The notes under the pieces were generated by a model that worked only from the letters and a program-made list of their open reading frames with translations, was not told the origin of the DNA and searched no databases. Below, piece after piece: positions 36,458 through 48,144 of a stretch of DNA of 64,000 nucleotides. Each line of letters opens with the position of its first letter. Positions within the stretch are counted from its first letter, which is position 1. The translations under genes were made by a program, and so were the position numbers. The stretch is from Saksenaea vasiformis B4078 (taxonomy: Eukaryota; Mucoromycota; Mucoromycetes; Mucorales; Saksenaeaceae), in the NCBI GenBank assembly GCA_000697055.1, contig JNDT01002278.1:114983-178982 (forward strand). The letters are read 5' to 3'.

Positions 36458-36898
36458 ATGTCTAACAGTTACCAGCTCATGATTGCTACGCGTGCTAGAC
36501 TTTTGTGCTTAGAGGATTATAGCGATTCCGCTCTTATCGCTGAGCCACTTCTCAATCTCACGGCTCTCAGATTGCTTACGTAAGTCTTAACAGACTGTGA
36601 TGTGCGGTAAGTTACGCGGTTGAAGAAAACGCGTAGAATGGTATCCGATTGAAGTGCCTATCTACCCACTTGAGGCTGCTTTTTCTTCAGGAATTATTTT
36701 CGTTTAAAGGAATTGAAGGTTCTAGAAGCGATGCTTCGCTTTGTTTGGGCCACGAATTGTTACACTGCTCTCTTCTGCCCCCTTTGTTCCTATCACCTTT
36801 ACCATACTTTCGTCCAAATTAATAGCTTGAAGCCATTCTTCATTCATCAGGGATTTGACGGAGAAGAAGTATGTAGAATCACATCTTCCGCCCAATAG
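36458..36898 (+). CDS. Small two-exon hypothetical protein
   Basis: Exon 36458-36579 ends at a canonical GTAAGT donor; exon 36691-36898 begins after a TTTTTCTTCAG acceptor. The phases agree and give 109 residues. The first half (MIATRARLLCLEDYSDSALI, TALRLLTNYFRLKELKVLEA) is Leu-rich and helical; the second half is Cys/aromatic-rich and less convincing, and may itself contain an intron (36748 to about 36850) that would keep the frame. No family recognised. Confidence 0.4.
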
Positions 36899-37579
36899 GA
36901 TGCACAGCGAAGATCACACAAATAAGCGATATTAGGTTTAAACTCAACTCGGACTACGTTCTCCGTCAAAAAAGTCATACGCGAATGATCTCAATTTTAG
37001 CGATCTAAGCAACAATAAACTAAAAGAGCAAGATAACGATGACGAGTTTTCAGAGAGAGAGAGAGAGAGAGGAAAATCATATGAAAAAAGGTTGATCCAA
37101 CGGATAGCCATACCTTTGAGGGAAAAAGGCAGGAGCGCTATATTTAATAGGTTGTGTACCGATTTCCCCATGACGAAGATTAGTGCGTTTAGGCTGACCG
37201 GAATGTCATCTATCCAACACTGCACTCCTTCCGCGTTTTACAGCTGCGGCTTTTCTTGTTGCATAACAGGATCAGATGAAATCATAAGACAGCTACCATA
37301 GTTAGGGAACAGGAGACCCAATAATTCCACATTTCGGTAAAAAAAAAAAGAGCTAATTTTCCGATATCAACAATTGATGTCATGATCTTTCTTATTTAGT
37401 AGCGTCATAAGTTAAGAACTATGTATAGGTTAGATAAAATATTATATATATAGATAGATAAAGAAAAAGAGAGAGAGAGAGAAGGTATTGTATCATACAA
37501 AATAAAATGATGAGATGATGGGGTTTGGATGAGAAAAGTATAGTACAGAAAAAGGAATGAAAAGGAAAGAAAGAAAGAG
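36899..37579. other. Intergenic with simple repeats
   Basis: Contains GA repeats (37051-37073 and 37461-37483), an A run (37339-37350) and AT-rich DNA downstream of the methyltransferase stop. No gene recognised. Confidence 0.45.
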
Positions 37580-39393
37580 TTAGGGGATATACAGTTTTTG
37601 TGCATAACAATGATGTAAGTTCATAAATGATTTTTGCACCTCAATCTCTTCATCCATTTGTTCCAGTTGCTGGTCTAGTTCCCGATCGGCTTGGATGTCA
37701 TCTTCAGAGCCTTTGTTGTAACGTTGTGTTAATTCGATTAAATCATGGACATCGTCGCGGAACATGACGCCCATTTTGCCAGCCCAGATGCCTAATGGTA
37801 GGGAGGTATAGCTGGTGTTTGTTTGGATCATTGTATCGATGGTGTGAAACAAGTCTGGTAATCTTCTCGCCAGACGTGGGTCCAATGACTTGCGTTCCAT
37901 CACATGAATCACTGAAAAAGGGGAAACATTCAATCTATCAGACCAAAAGAAGGGCGAAAGAGGGTTGTTTTCTTACCTTCTGAGTTTAGGGCCTGTGTCA
38001 TGCCGCCACCCATGGGTCGACCATGATAGATGCGCATATCCATTTCGATGAGTTCAACATAGCCTCCTGGTTTGCATAATCGCCAGCATTCGTTGACGAG
38101 TTGCTGATATTGGTTGGCCGTGTATGAAAGAATCAGGAACCGACAATGCACCAGGTCAAACGCATGATCGGGCAGACTCTTTAATCCTTCCAAAAGTGTA
38201 TCATAGCACCGAATAAACTTGAAATTTCGGGGTACTGTCCGGCGATTGGGTGACGGACCTCCTTCTTGATCATCCATGCCAATAACAATCCACCTTGGAT
38301 ACGACAAGGCGGTTTCAACCCCCCATGCAGCATCACCGCAACTAAAAAGCAGAAAAGAGAGAAGACTTTATAAGAAAAGACGGACGCACGGTACGTACGG
38401 TAGCAATGATAATAATAATAATGATAATAATAATAATAATAATAATAATTATAGATAGATAGAGAGAGAGAGAGAGAACACTTACGCAACTTGTAACACG
38501 TGTCTGTCTGCTGCACCCCCAAGTGGACTACAAAACAATCTAAAAAAAGCCTTGGCATAAGTAACAGTGATGGAAGAACAAAGAAATGTTTACCCATCAA
38601 GTGCTAAACGCACCAGATCATGTTTAATAATCCATCGATCTATTCGTTGGCGTGTTTGGTGCGTCTCCTCTAACCAGTAGGGATCTACGTCATTATCTTC
38701 CATCAAGTGGCCGTCCTTCATTAATGCCGCAAAATTCGGAGAGACCGGTTGTGAACAAAAGATAGAGGCAGGACGAGAAGCGAAGGGGGTATTATTGTCG
38801 TCTGATACGATGGATGTGATGGAATGACGTTTCCCATGATGTTGAGAAACAAGTGGTGCAGCAAGACGAGGATATTCTTGATAACTATGGCTTTCTTGTC
38901 GCAAATCGTGTCTGAGGATATCATCGTGTGACGTTCTTGGACTCCCGCCACTGACACTATGCGCAACGATCCTTGAACGGCGACGGCGGTGGTGGTGATG
39001 ATGGTGTGGCCAATGGAAACGCGGGTAGTTTGGATGACGTTTCCGTGCTTTTGACCATAAATCGCTTAGTACGGAGCGTTCGTTACTGCTGTGTTGACTT
39101 GTATCATCCGATAAAATGGAACTTCCGATGGTTTGTTGTGAATTTCTTCTTTCAGAGAAGATGCTTAATCTGTGATGTGAAGTATTCGTGACCGTATCCA
39201 AGGGAACGTCAATCGGTTCTGTTAAAGAAGGCGTATCTAGTTTGTAAAGACTTGGATCTGTTTTGTTGCTGTTTTCACTGCTGTTGTTGTTGTTGTTGTC
39301 TTGTGCTGAAGGTGTTACAGGATGAATAAGACGTTCTATCCATCCAAATAACCATGATCGATTTTTATCTTCTTTTTCAGTCTGTAACGTCAT
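37580..39393 (-). CDS. Class I SAM-dependent methyltransferase
   Basis: Four exons (39393-38594, 38539-38486, 38341-37977, 37911-37580) encode 516 residues. The first 250 residues are disordered, with Asn and Ser runs and a basic His-rich patch (HWPHHHHHHRRRRSR). The C-terminal half is a Rossmann methyltransferase: motif I VACGDAAWGVETA, acidic strand-2 end IGMDDQ, then FDLVHCRFLI and the post-motif GGYVELIEMD. This resembles the LaeA-like and Methyltransf_25 enzymes of fungi, often regulators or small-molecule methyltransferases; the substrate is unknown. The short 54-nt exon 2 lies directly before motif I. A long GA/AAT microsatellite is inside intron 2. Confidence 0.8.
38402..38479. repeat. 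Intronic AAT/GATA/GA microsatellite
   Basis: An imperfect (AAT)n tract is followed by TAGATAGATAG and a GA run. It lies within intron 2 (38342-38485) of the methyltransferase gene, making that intron longer (144 nt) than is usual here. Confidence 0.85.
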
Positions 39394-39649
39394 TTAAAGA
39401 AGTATAAAAAAGAAGAAGAAAAAAAAGAAGAAGAAGAAGAAAAAGGAAAGGCTGTTGTGTTATTCTTTTTAAAGCAAAAATGATTATTTTTTAGAACGGA
39501 ACCTTCTTTATGCCCCTTTCAAATTTTGGGGGTGGCGCATCCGGTCAGCCATTGTTTCATCTCTCTCTCTCAACAACAACCCTTGCTGTGCCACCCAGAC
39601 TTATGAAAAGCATATGTCTCTTTTTATTTCTTATTGAATGTTTCATCCG

Positions 39650-41130
39650 TTAAGAAGATGATGTATAAAAGTATATTTTTTCCCACAGTGGCAAGTAATC
39701 CCGTAATATACCTGGAAAAAGAAAAAAAAGCTTAATGCTTGTATTTTTCTTGTTTATGACTTTACCTCCAGCCATAGATAACACAGCCTCATTTTCAACC
39801 GAATTACAGAATCCTTCGAGACGCGGTCTAGACAAAATAAAAATAAGAATAAAAAAAAAAGAGAGAGTCAAGCTGTTGTTTTTTTTTTACCTGGTTATCC
39901 TGATATAAAATGCTCCACGTAACAAATTAAACCATAACATACGCGTTCTTCTACTCATTTCCTTCTTTTCCAAAGGTAAGTTTCTTGTCTGACCATAAAA
40001 TCCATGATGGACAGCTATTTTCGATGACAGCTCAATTGCCAAGGATAGTAACCACGGTCGCCATGACCGTTGTCCAAATTTAAGAATAGCAAGCACTAAA
40101 ATAAATAAAAAGGTCAGTAATCTTTCTTTCTTCATCTTTTCCTTTTTTTTCCCTTTATATACCATAAATAAGTGGACGTAAAATATAGAGAATTTCACCA
40201 ATATTTCCCAAGACATTCATGACGCGGACCATTTGACGAGGTTTACGTAAGTCCTCAGGTACAAGTACTTTCGACATCAAATATTCTTGTACGTCTGTTA
40301 CTGTTTCTTTCAGTCGTGGGATTTCTTTGCCTGTTCGACGACCAATCCATACAGTTGAATCTGATGAAGAGGAAGAAGAGGAGGTGGTGGTGGTGGATGC
40401 GGAGGCTGCTAGAGTGGCAGGGTCAATGTCTCGCTGCAGGGGGGTGGGATGCAATGTCATGCGATGCGATGTCAAACGGAAGAGAGTGAATCGAAGGATG
40501 ACTCTACAGGAATTACAAATGATGATGATGATGAGTAAATAACAACAGAAAGATTTGCATGAATTATTATTATTATTATTATTTTACTTGGTCGTTTCCA
40601 AAAGGGCAATCCACCGCCATTGAGCTGTTTTGCCCCATTTTTTCAAGACACCCATCTCCATCAAGACTTGGGTATAGGTAATAACAGAGAGTAGATTAGA
40701 TACACGTCGATACAAGTCGGATTTGTTTGTCCAAGAACTGATATATTTGTTGAACGTTGACTCTTTGGCGACCTCTTTCTTCGTTTCTGCTAAATGTTGT
40801 TTGGCTGCTTGACGTAGGATAGAAGTATGATATATGCCAACGAGGTTCAGTGCAGCATATACTGTTGTAACAAAGTGCATAGACGCGCATTGTTTTTTTT
40901 TAATTTACGCGCTTAAAAAGGAGTTGTCAAACTTACAGGCCTGTGATGCAAACTCGGCATCCTGAAATCGACCTGTCAACAAGTTACATGAGTCCCAAGG
41001 GTCACTGCACGCTTTTTGTTTCATCCTTGCCTGGTAATATGTATGTTAATGAACGTAATGAGGATTCAATGCTGGTAATCTGTGAAGCATTCTTCAATAA
41101 GAATTCCTCGTACTTTGTAAAGTAGTCCAT
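39650..41130 (-). CDS. PEX16: Peroxisomal membrane biogenesis Pex16
   Basis: Seven exons (41130-41031, 40972-40937, 40861-40588, 40503-40163, 40095-39891, 39827-39766, 39711-39650) encode 359 residues. It follows human PEX16 in order: MDYFTKYEEFLLKNASQI, LTYILPGRF, ALNLVGIYH, the pair VLMEMGVLKKWGKTAQWRWI, GQRSWRPWLLSLAIEL, RRTRMLWFNLLRGAFY and the C-terminal DYLPLWEKIYFYTSSS. Pex16 is an integral membrane protein that recruits Pex3 and seeds peroxisome membranes. Intron 1 has a GC donor (GCAAGG) and a CAG acceptor; no GT donor fits. The start could be 21 codons upstream (Met at 41193), but the Met at 41130 matches the family N terminus best. A poly-Ser/Thr linker near residue 175 is low-complexity. 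Confidence 0.92.
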
Positions 41131-41494
41131 TAAGTGAGAAAACACAAGAAGAAATTGAAATTTTGCTGAGTTGATGAGTAACGCGATTTTCACCGCAAAT
41201 GGGTATCGACAGAAAGTCCGGATGCCGGGTCATCTTGTGGAACCAAGTTGTCTTGGGACTGTACAAGAAAACAAAAAACGGTTTATTGATTCTTTTTTGT
41301 CTTTTTGATGTATAAATATCTTTCTTCTATAATGAGACGGCATGGAGCTACAAATAACAGTAAGGAAAGAGGAAAGAAACAAAATGACTGTCAATGCTGG
41401 TTGGTTTTTCTTTTTGAAGAGGATGTGTAGCGGTAAATGAAAAAAAAAGATTGGAGAGAGAAAAAGGCTGATGGAGGGAGAAGCACGTGAAAAT
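41131..41494. other. Intergenic
   Basis: Lies between the PEX16 start and the stop of the upstream PRELI gene on the same strand. AT-rich, no coding potential recognised. Confidence 0.5.
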
Positions 41495-42178
41495 CTACTT
41501 TTGCCGTTCCGGATGGTCTGCCTCAGCCATCACTACAAACTTTTCTAGTACTTTGCTGAAACCTTCTCGACCGACTGTTGCGTTTTGTTGAAATCGTTTC
41601 AACGAAAAGTCTTCAATCATATTAGCCCATCGTGATACAAGACTTCCAGCAGATATAGCTGCCTGCTGTGTAAACTGAGTCCTACATAACAAATAAAAAT
41701 CAATCTTCTGTCTCTTCCCCGCTCTACTGCCCAAAAAAAAAAATTGTGCCTACTTTTGTGGGTTTTCGGGATGTTCGTAGTACTGAATGGTCTCCTCTAC
41801 AGACAGCAGATTGTTCATGGTCAAGTTTATGCTTTTCATCGTCAGTGTCTTCTTTTTGGGATCGATTATCGAGATTTCACGGACGTATTGGGTCGTATCT
41901 GTACCGAGAATCTTTTTTTTTCATTATTATTACATTAGTTTAGCTTTATATGTCTTCCTCTCCTTATTTTTTACCTTGAGAATGAAAGAAGGCACATTCT
42001 GGTTAACTGTGATAAGTCGCTCTGTCGTCAGAATACCCGTCTTTTGATCAACCGTCCGGTTAATGACATCCACATGCGTAACATGAGGACATTTGTCATT
42101 CGGATACTTTTGCCAGTTGGCTGCAGAAACCAAACTCCACTCGTAGTCGTAGTCGTGTGTCGATTTGAACAGCTTCAT
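41495..42178 (-). CDS. UPS2: PRELI/MSF1 protein, Ups2/PRELID3-type
   Basis: Three exons (42178-41975, 41911-41754, 41681-41495) encode 182 residues, the family's typical length. The N terminus MKLFKSTHDYDYEWSLVSAA followed by NWQKYPND, then TTERLITVNQNVPSFIL, VREISIIDPKKKTLTMKSIN, LTMNNLLSVEE and IEDFSLKRFQQNA matches yeast Ups2 and human PRELID3 more closely than Ups1. Ups2 works with Mdm35 in the mitochondrial intermembrane space to carry phosphatidylserine between membranes. The assignment to the Ups2 branch rests on the MKLF start and the LTMRS-like segment; the fold is certain. Confidence 0.9.
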
Positions 42179-42748
42179 GGCTCAAGCGGTATGAAGAAAG
42201 AAAAAAAAAGAGAAGAGGAGGAAAATAATAAGGGAAGGCCCCCCTTCGCCGTATAAAATAATTGGAAAAATTTTACGTCACGGTTAAACATGCCGTGCAC
42301 CGTTAAAAAAGAACGTTATCTTAGGTTCCTGTTGTCTGCTATATTTATTCTGGCAACTAGACAACGCCACATGATGATGATGATGATGGAATGTTTATGC
42401 TAGCCAGCAAGAAAGAACAAACTACCTTTTATTCAACGTTAGCCGAGTTTGACTGCATGATGTAACATTTCTGAGTAATAATAATAAGCATCGCATAAAA
42501 GAATAAAAGATAAAGATCCCTTTGTTTGTTTACTTGCTATAGAAAAAAAGCCTTTGTTGCAGCAATCTACGCGTCGTGATGGAAGTATTTCCGCTAGATC
42601 TGTAAGGTCAAAGATAGGCTTTCCCACGCTTTGTATCGTATCTCTGAGTAGCACAAATAGAACGTAGGAGCAACTTCAGTTAAAATAGACGGACATGTGG
42701 AACCAAGGCTGCGCACGAAAGGACGATAACGAATTTTTTTTTATTTCT
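42179..42748. other. Intergenic
   Basis: Promoter side of the PRELI gene and 3' side of the M20 gene, both leftward. Contains a GAT trinucleotide run (about 42372-42388) and no recognised gene. Confidence 0.5.
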
Positions 42749-44723
42749 TTACGAGAAATCCTTGGGCACAGTCGTATCAAACTCATGCTTAACGGCATCA
42801 TAGAAGGCTTGGCTGGCAAGAACCTTACTACCTGTAAGAGCCAAGCACTTGGATGCAAGGATGGTATCTTTATGAGCTTGAACAGTAGCTGCTGCTTCAG
42901 TGAACTCGACGGTATGATTTGCGGCCTCGGTGTGAATACCGTACATGGGATGGATGGTAGGAACAACATAGCTTACATTGCCCATGTCTGTCGAGCCACC
43001 AGCCCGTTCCTTTTGTTCTTCTGGTGAAAGCATTTTCACACCATTCTTTTCCATCCATTGGGCATAGACGTTAGCCATAACATGGTTACTAATCACATCT
43101 AAAGAAAAGAAAAAAAATGAGCATTTCCTTCCTCTTTTTTTTCTTTCTGTTTACCTTTGGTGACGCCAATTTCTCTCCATGTCCACTTCACTTGGCAGCC
43201 AGTCGCCAGCGCGGCCGCCTCAAAACACTGCTCAGTCTTCTTCATCACGCGTCCAATGTCCGTAGCACGGGTAGCGCGTACGTAGAAGAAGGCCGATGTG
43301 TAATCGGGAATGATATTAGCCTAAATAGGAAATAGAGTTTAACTCTAAGCTTTCTCCTGAATGCGAGACAGCCTACGTACCGCCTTGCCACCGTCCGTAA
43401 TGACACCATGCACTCTGTTTCGCAATAAGTTACAGAGCATCATTTGAAAATGTACTTTTACCTGTCGGTCGGTTTCAGCTGTTGACGCATCATGCTGATA
43501 TTGTTCCATAATTGTACCATTGCATCCAGTGCATTGACACCTAAGCAGAAGTGGATGCATGCTCAACTATCTTTTCCCTTTTTCCTTTCGATGATTACCT
43601 TCCCATGGAGAAGCTAGAAGTAAAACAGTCAGGTAAATAGGTAAAAACGTGCGTCCCACTTTAATTACCCGAAGCATGACTTGGCTTGCCAAAGAATTCC
43701 ACACGCACGTCGTGAATGGCGATCATCGGTCCATAGTGAGCATCAAATGCCCTAAAAAAAAAGAAGGCCATTTAAATGCATGGATTCATGCATTATGCTA
43801 TTTTCTACTTACGATGGGTGCAACATCATGCAAACGTCAACATTATCCTGGAATGCACGCTTGCTGACAAGCACAATCTTTCCGATTGAAAGCTCTAGAA
43901 ATAAAAAAAAAAAAACAAAAAAACAGTTAATGGATACCAGCAAATTACTTTCTTTGATGATTACCTTCAGCAGGTGTACCGAACAAAACCACCTTGCCAG
44001 AGATTTTGCCGGCATCCAACAAAGCCTTTACACCAATAACAGAAGCCAAACCACTAATGGCAATCAAATTGTGACCACAACCCTGACCGAGGCTGAGATA
44101 GAAAAATATTAGTGTATCACGCTACGCTTTGTGCTCTCTCTCCGTTACCCTGGAAGGCCGTCGTATTCGGAACAAAAACCTATACGTCGACCGGATCCCT
44201 TTGTGTACTCAGCGGTAAAAGCGGTTTCCATGCCATAAGCATGACGGGTCACCTTGAATCCTTTCTTTTCAAGATAATCGGTCAAAACGCGGTGAGCATG
44301 ATATTCCTTCATGCCAGTCTCCATATGTTCGTGAAGCTAATTGATGACGTGTTCTATTTTAGCAAACAACTAGATGTAGAAGAACAGATTTACTTACATC
44401 AAGACTAATGGCGCGAAGTTCATCCGACACGGCGTCAATGGCCTGGTAGACAATGCGCTCGGTCTCCTCGTCGCATTTAATATCGAGTTGCTGAACAGCC
44501 TAAAGAACAAAAGCCGCGGTTTAATGCCTCCGTTGGCTCGTATTTTTCCGACAACCTTTGTTACGCATTCCTCATAAGCAGGAAGTTTTTCCTCCGCTAC
44601 GGAGGAAGAGGGAGCATAAGCGGGTACAGTTCGAGAGGTCATTGGTTTCTTGCTGGTAAATCTCGAGAAAATACTGCCGAAGCACGAACTGGGAGCATCG
44701 TCAAGGTTGTGAGTGTTTACCAT
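42749..44723 (-). CDS. M20 metallopeptidase / amidohydrolase
   Basis: Eleven exons (44723-44556, 44499-44398, 44336-44149, 44092-43965, 43894-43813, 43751-43669, 43613-43599, 43540-43462, 43414-43381, 43320-43155, 43098-42749) encode 464 residues. Metal-site motifs are intact: CSEYDGLPGLGQGCGHN, TPAEE and the dimerisation-domain FFGKPSHAS; GGSTDMGNVSYVVP lies near the end. This is the PM20D2/AbgB-like branch of M20, which hydrolyses dipeptides or N-acyl amino acids; the exact substrate is unknown. A 15-nt microexon (43599-43613) codes for part of HASPWEG. The N-terminal 45 residues are Ser/Thr-rich and not conserved, so the start could be further in. Confidence 0.88.
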
Positions 44724-45769
44724 TAGTATTGTAGAACAAGAAAAAGACCTTTTTTTTTTGTTTAACGCCGTGGGTACAAGTTTTCCTGTCGGAATTCAGA
44801 CGGAGCTAAAACTATCGACGAAGAAATGTAACAAAGTCAACGATGTTCCTAGAGATTATAGGTTACCCGATCCATTTCAAACATCCGTTCGTAATCCCAA
44901 GGTCATAGCAAACAGCCCGGTGTTATAGGTCATACATAAATTTCCGGCTCGGACGCCACTTTGAAACGGTGATCAAACGTTTCTTTTTTCGCAAATGGCA
45001 AGATATATCCTGCATGAGAATGATCCTAACAGTGCCATTGTGCTTGAGCTGCATTACAGTTTGTATTCTCTAAAGGTGTTCGCGTAAGATATCGGTGTTT
45101 TCGTAAAGATGATCCAAAAAAGGTCACTTTGTGTAATGGTGCAAGGTTACGCTGAATGAGTGGAGTTTTTCGCGCTCATAGAGATATGCAGAGCGTAGAA
45201 TTCGCTATTTCGGGTTTGTACTTTTGATTTGTAGAAACCAGACAAAATGTATCCGATTCTACTTGAAAACTGCATGGAGGGTCTTGGTTAGCTTAACAAT
45301 TCATATTTAACCGAGAGCCGCCTATCGAAGATCTCATTCTCATGGCCAGCAATTAAAGCCTTCGAAGACAGCTGATTTTGCCAGATCGTATGGAGCCCTC
45401 ACTATCGAAAACTATTTGAGGTGAACTATGGTTGATAGTTATAGTTGAATATGACAGAAGTCATGCAGGTCAAGCGATAGACAAAAAGACATGGATGATC
45501 CTGTATTGTGACGAAGAATTGATGTTCTTACCGGGGATATAAGATGAGTAGATCCGAAGAAATTCATGCGTGCTTTACGGATCATTTTGGGCGGAACTTT
45601 GCCCTTATCTTGAAACACATTTACTGCTTCCGATATGATACTGGGAACCCGTCATTGAAGCATCCCAATGCAAAAACAATGTTATTGTTTCAATGGAGCA
45701 TATTGCTTATCTCGAGACATTTTTACTGCTTTTGACAGGATAGTGAGAAACCATCACTGAGACAATGAA
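44724..45769. other. Intergenic with diverged direct repeat
   Basis: About 1 kb upstream of the M20 gene. It holds a pair of direct repeats (45604-45764) and otherwise no gene recognised. Confidence 0.45.
45604..45764 (+). repeat. Pair of diverged direct repeats
   Basis: Unit 1 (45604-45662) and unit 2 (45704-45764) share a frame of words: CTTATCT, GA(A/G)ACA, TTTACTGCTT and ACC(C/A)(G/-)TCA. Units are about 59 bp, 100 bp apart. Perhaps the remains of a tandem array. Confidence 0.5.
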
Positions 45770-46451
45770 CTACTTCAATGCACAACTCAAGCTATACAAG
45801 TGCGAACTATTCCTTGGATTAAAGTAAAAAGAACAACTATTTCCCCGTGCAAAGACGTACTCTTCATCACTAGAGACGTCGTCATCGTCCACGATAAGAA
45901 CTTCATTGCATCGTTGCTTTTTCACAGGAGCGAAAAAGGTGTCAGGGCTCTGGCTTCTTTTTTCTGTAGCCAGCAACCGATACTTTTCTAGCGTCGACTG
46001 AGCTACCAGACGATGATGCGCCGGCTCGACAATCTTCTCGAGCCGCGTGTGGGTGGCGCTTATATACGAACAGCAGATCCAGCGTCTGTTTGAAGTCACT
46101 AAGATTGCTCAGTGACCGAGGGAGAATGAGGCCACCCATGAAATGCATGAAATACGCCGAATCAAACTGCTTTACCACCAGCATGTAACTTACTGACCCT
46201 ATACACGTCGCGTGTTCGTTTATTTTCATGATATATATAAATATACGGTAAGATGTAGTTTTACCTAGCCAGTCCATTCCCAGGACAAACATTTCTTGGC
46301 GTTTATCCTCGTCAACTGGCAATTTTTCCAGAGATCGTAGGATCGCTTTGTTGGTCCTCGCGTTCTTGATTTGCTGTTCTTTGCCCAATCTTCGCATCAC
46401 ATTTCGTAGTTTTGTCATTGCTCTTAAGAAAGGCAAACATGGAGAATGCAT
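45770..46451 (-). CDS. Diverged paralogue of the 19-21 kb gene
   Basis: Three phase-compatible exons (46451-46265, 46198-46068, 45997-45770) give about 181 residues. Matches to the protein at 19044-21097: QQIKNARTNKAILRSLEKL against QQNKNVRTNAVILASLVDR, then SYMLVVKQFDSAYFM against AYMYKVFRHDDVFVA, and LPRSLSNLSDFKQTLDLLF against LPRNLSEFEEFL. It lacks the Asp ... Glu-x-Lys stretch of the first gene. An ORF at 46754-46518 on the same strand (MRAIVTDMFWDKISKLVKVL) sits where the preceding exons would be but cannot be joined in frame. It may be a truncated gene or a pseudogene. Confidence 0.45.
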
Positions 46452-46754
46452 TCATGTTCAAACATGATTGATCAATCAATATTTAAAAGATGGACGTTGT
46501 CATATTCCTCTTGCGGATTATATGTATGGCCAGCTAGCTGGAATCCCTGTGTTCAGTACTCTTGATATTGCAAGCATATTGCACGTTGTCTGATGCACCC
46601 AGACGATCAATTCACGTAACTGCTTTGACTTCAGTATATGGAGCTCGCTGTACGTTTCATGGTTATCCATTTGGTTTAAAAGCAACCCCCCATCCAAAAC
46701 TTTAACGAGTTTGGATATTTTATCCCAAAACATGTCTGTGACTATTGCTCGCAA

Positions 46755-48144
46755 AATCTATCAGTTTATGCGAATCGTGTCAAAACAGTAATTGACATCC
46801 TCACAGACCTTAGCTTGATTTTGTGCGTACCTCTTGGGTTTTTGTGTTTCTTCAGAAAAGCTTTGTCCACAGCAACGACAAAACTTTGGATGTCCAAAAA
46901 TATCCAGGTGTATTTTGATGTTATTATTCATTTACTCGGTATATATTCTTATTCTTTTCATTGTTCTGCTCTCTACCATCTTGTACTACCGTAGCCCGAG
47001 TGGATTTCTTTCTATCGGAGATCTTTATTTGTCCAGAAAACCAAGCGAAAAAATTATGATGAATAATCCCCGGTGCCTGAATTATTGCGACACCATTAAA
47101 ATGAATGACTCAGCTGTCAACAATAAAGACAAAGCAGAATTGAATTCTCAATTACTGCACCTGTGAAAATAGGCGTGCAATGTCTTTCATAGCTACATGT
47201 CGTATATAAAATGACACGAATAGTTTCCCGTTCCTTCAGGTGCCGACCAGTACCTCATGGAGCATCATGATCCATGGTAGTGATAGAATAACCACCCTAT
47301 GCGCTCAACATTACAAATAACTGATAAAGTAAAAGGAAGGTCTTTCTGCGTGATCTGTGACAGGATCCTTTTGAGGATTTGGATTTTCTACATTTATGGT
47401 AAGTCACGAAGCGAAACTTCCTCAGCAAATGAAATCGTTTGTGCTACTCGGGATCTTTTTCTGTTTCCAACTTGAGAGACACAGGTTGCGCCCATTCGTA
47501 CCGGTGATTTAAATTATAGCTGTATAAATTTTTGGTTACGTGAGTTTTGAATTAAATGATGTGAATGCTGTTCGTCGATGGTGGCGCCAAACTAGGCATT
47601 TCGAGATACAGTACTTCCCAATTTGAAAAGTATGTCAGCGTTATTACGTTTAGCCATAAGGAAAATTCCAGCCGAACCTAAAAAAGTCAATTTTTTTCCG
47701 CCATTCACAGTTGCTTAGACAAGCACCTGGCATAGCCTGCTTTAAACGTATATACCAAGAAAGGCAATAAGTATGAGTCAAAGCGATGGTCATTTTTTGT
47801 TATCATGTCACGAGTTCTGAAACTGGACCCGAAAGAACGCATACAACCCCTTTTTACCCATTGCTTGCTGGTGATAAAGAAGGATGATAGAATACAGTCG
47901 GTCATTCACGAGTTTATGTGACACATACGCGTGTATCGGTGTCTCAAACCTTAAAAAGAGAGAAAAACAAGTTTCGCCTTTATCATTTGCATGAATGTCT
48001 ATCAATTTGATAGAAATGAAGGGGGAGAGAGAGAGACAGAGGTATGTATGGACTACGCATGATAAAATAGGATCTTCAAGGGTTTCTTAGTATAAAACAA
48101 AAAGAGGAAATGTTTGTCTTAGAACACAAAAAAAAAAAAAAGCC
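46755..48144. other. Intergenic, no gene recognised
   Basis: AT-rich stretch with one 110-codon ORF (46834-47166, plus strand) containing a hydrophobic segment but no family motif. Nothing else supported. Confidence 0.4.

Noticed and set aside
46834..47166. 110-codon ORF with a hydrophobic segment
   Set aside because: Low-complexity T-rich DNA gives the hydrophobic stretch; no homologue recognised and no splice partner.
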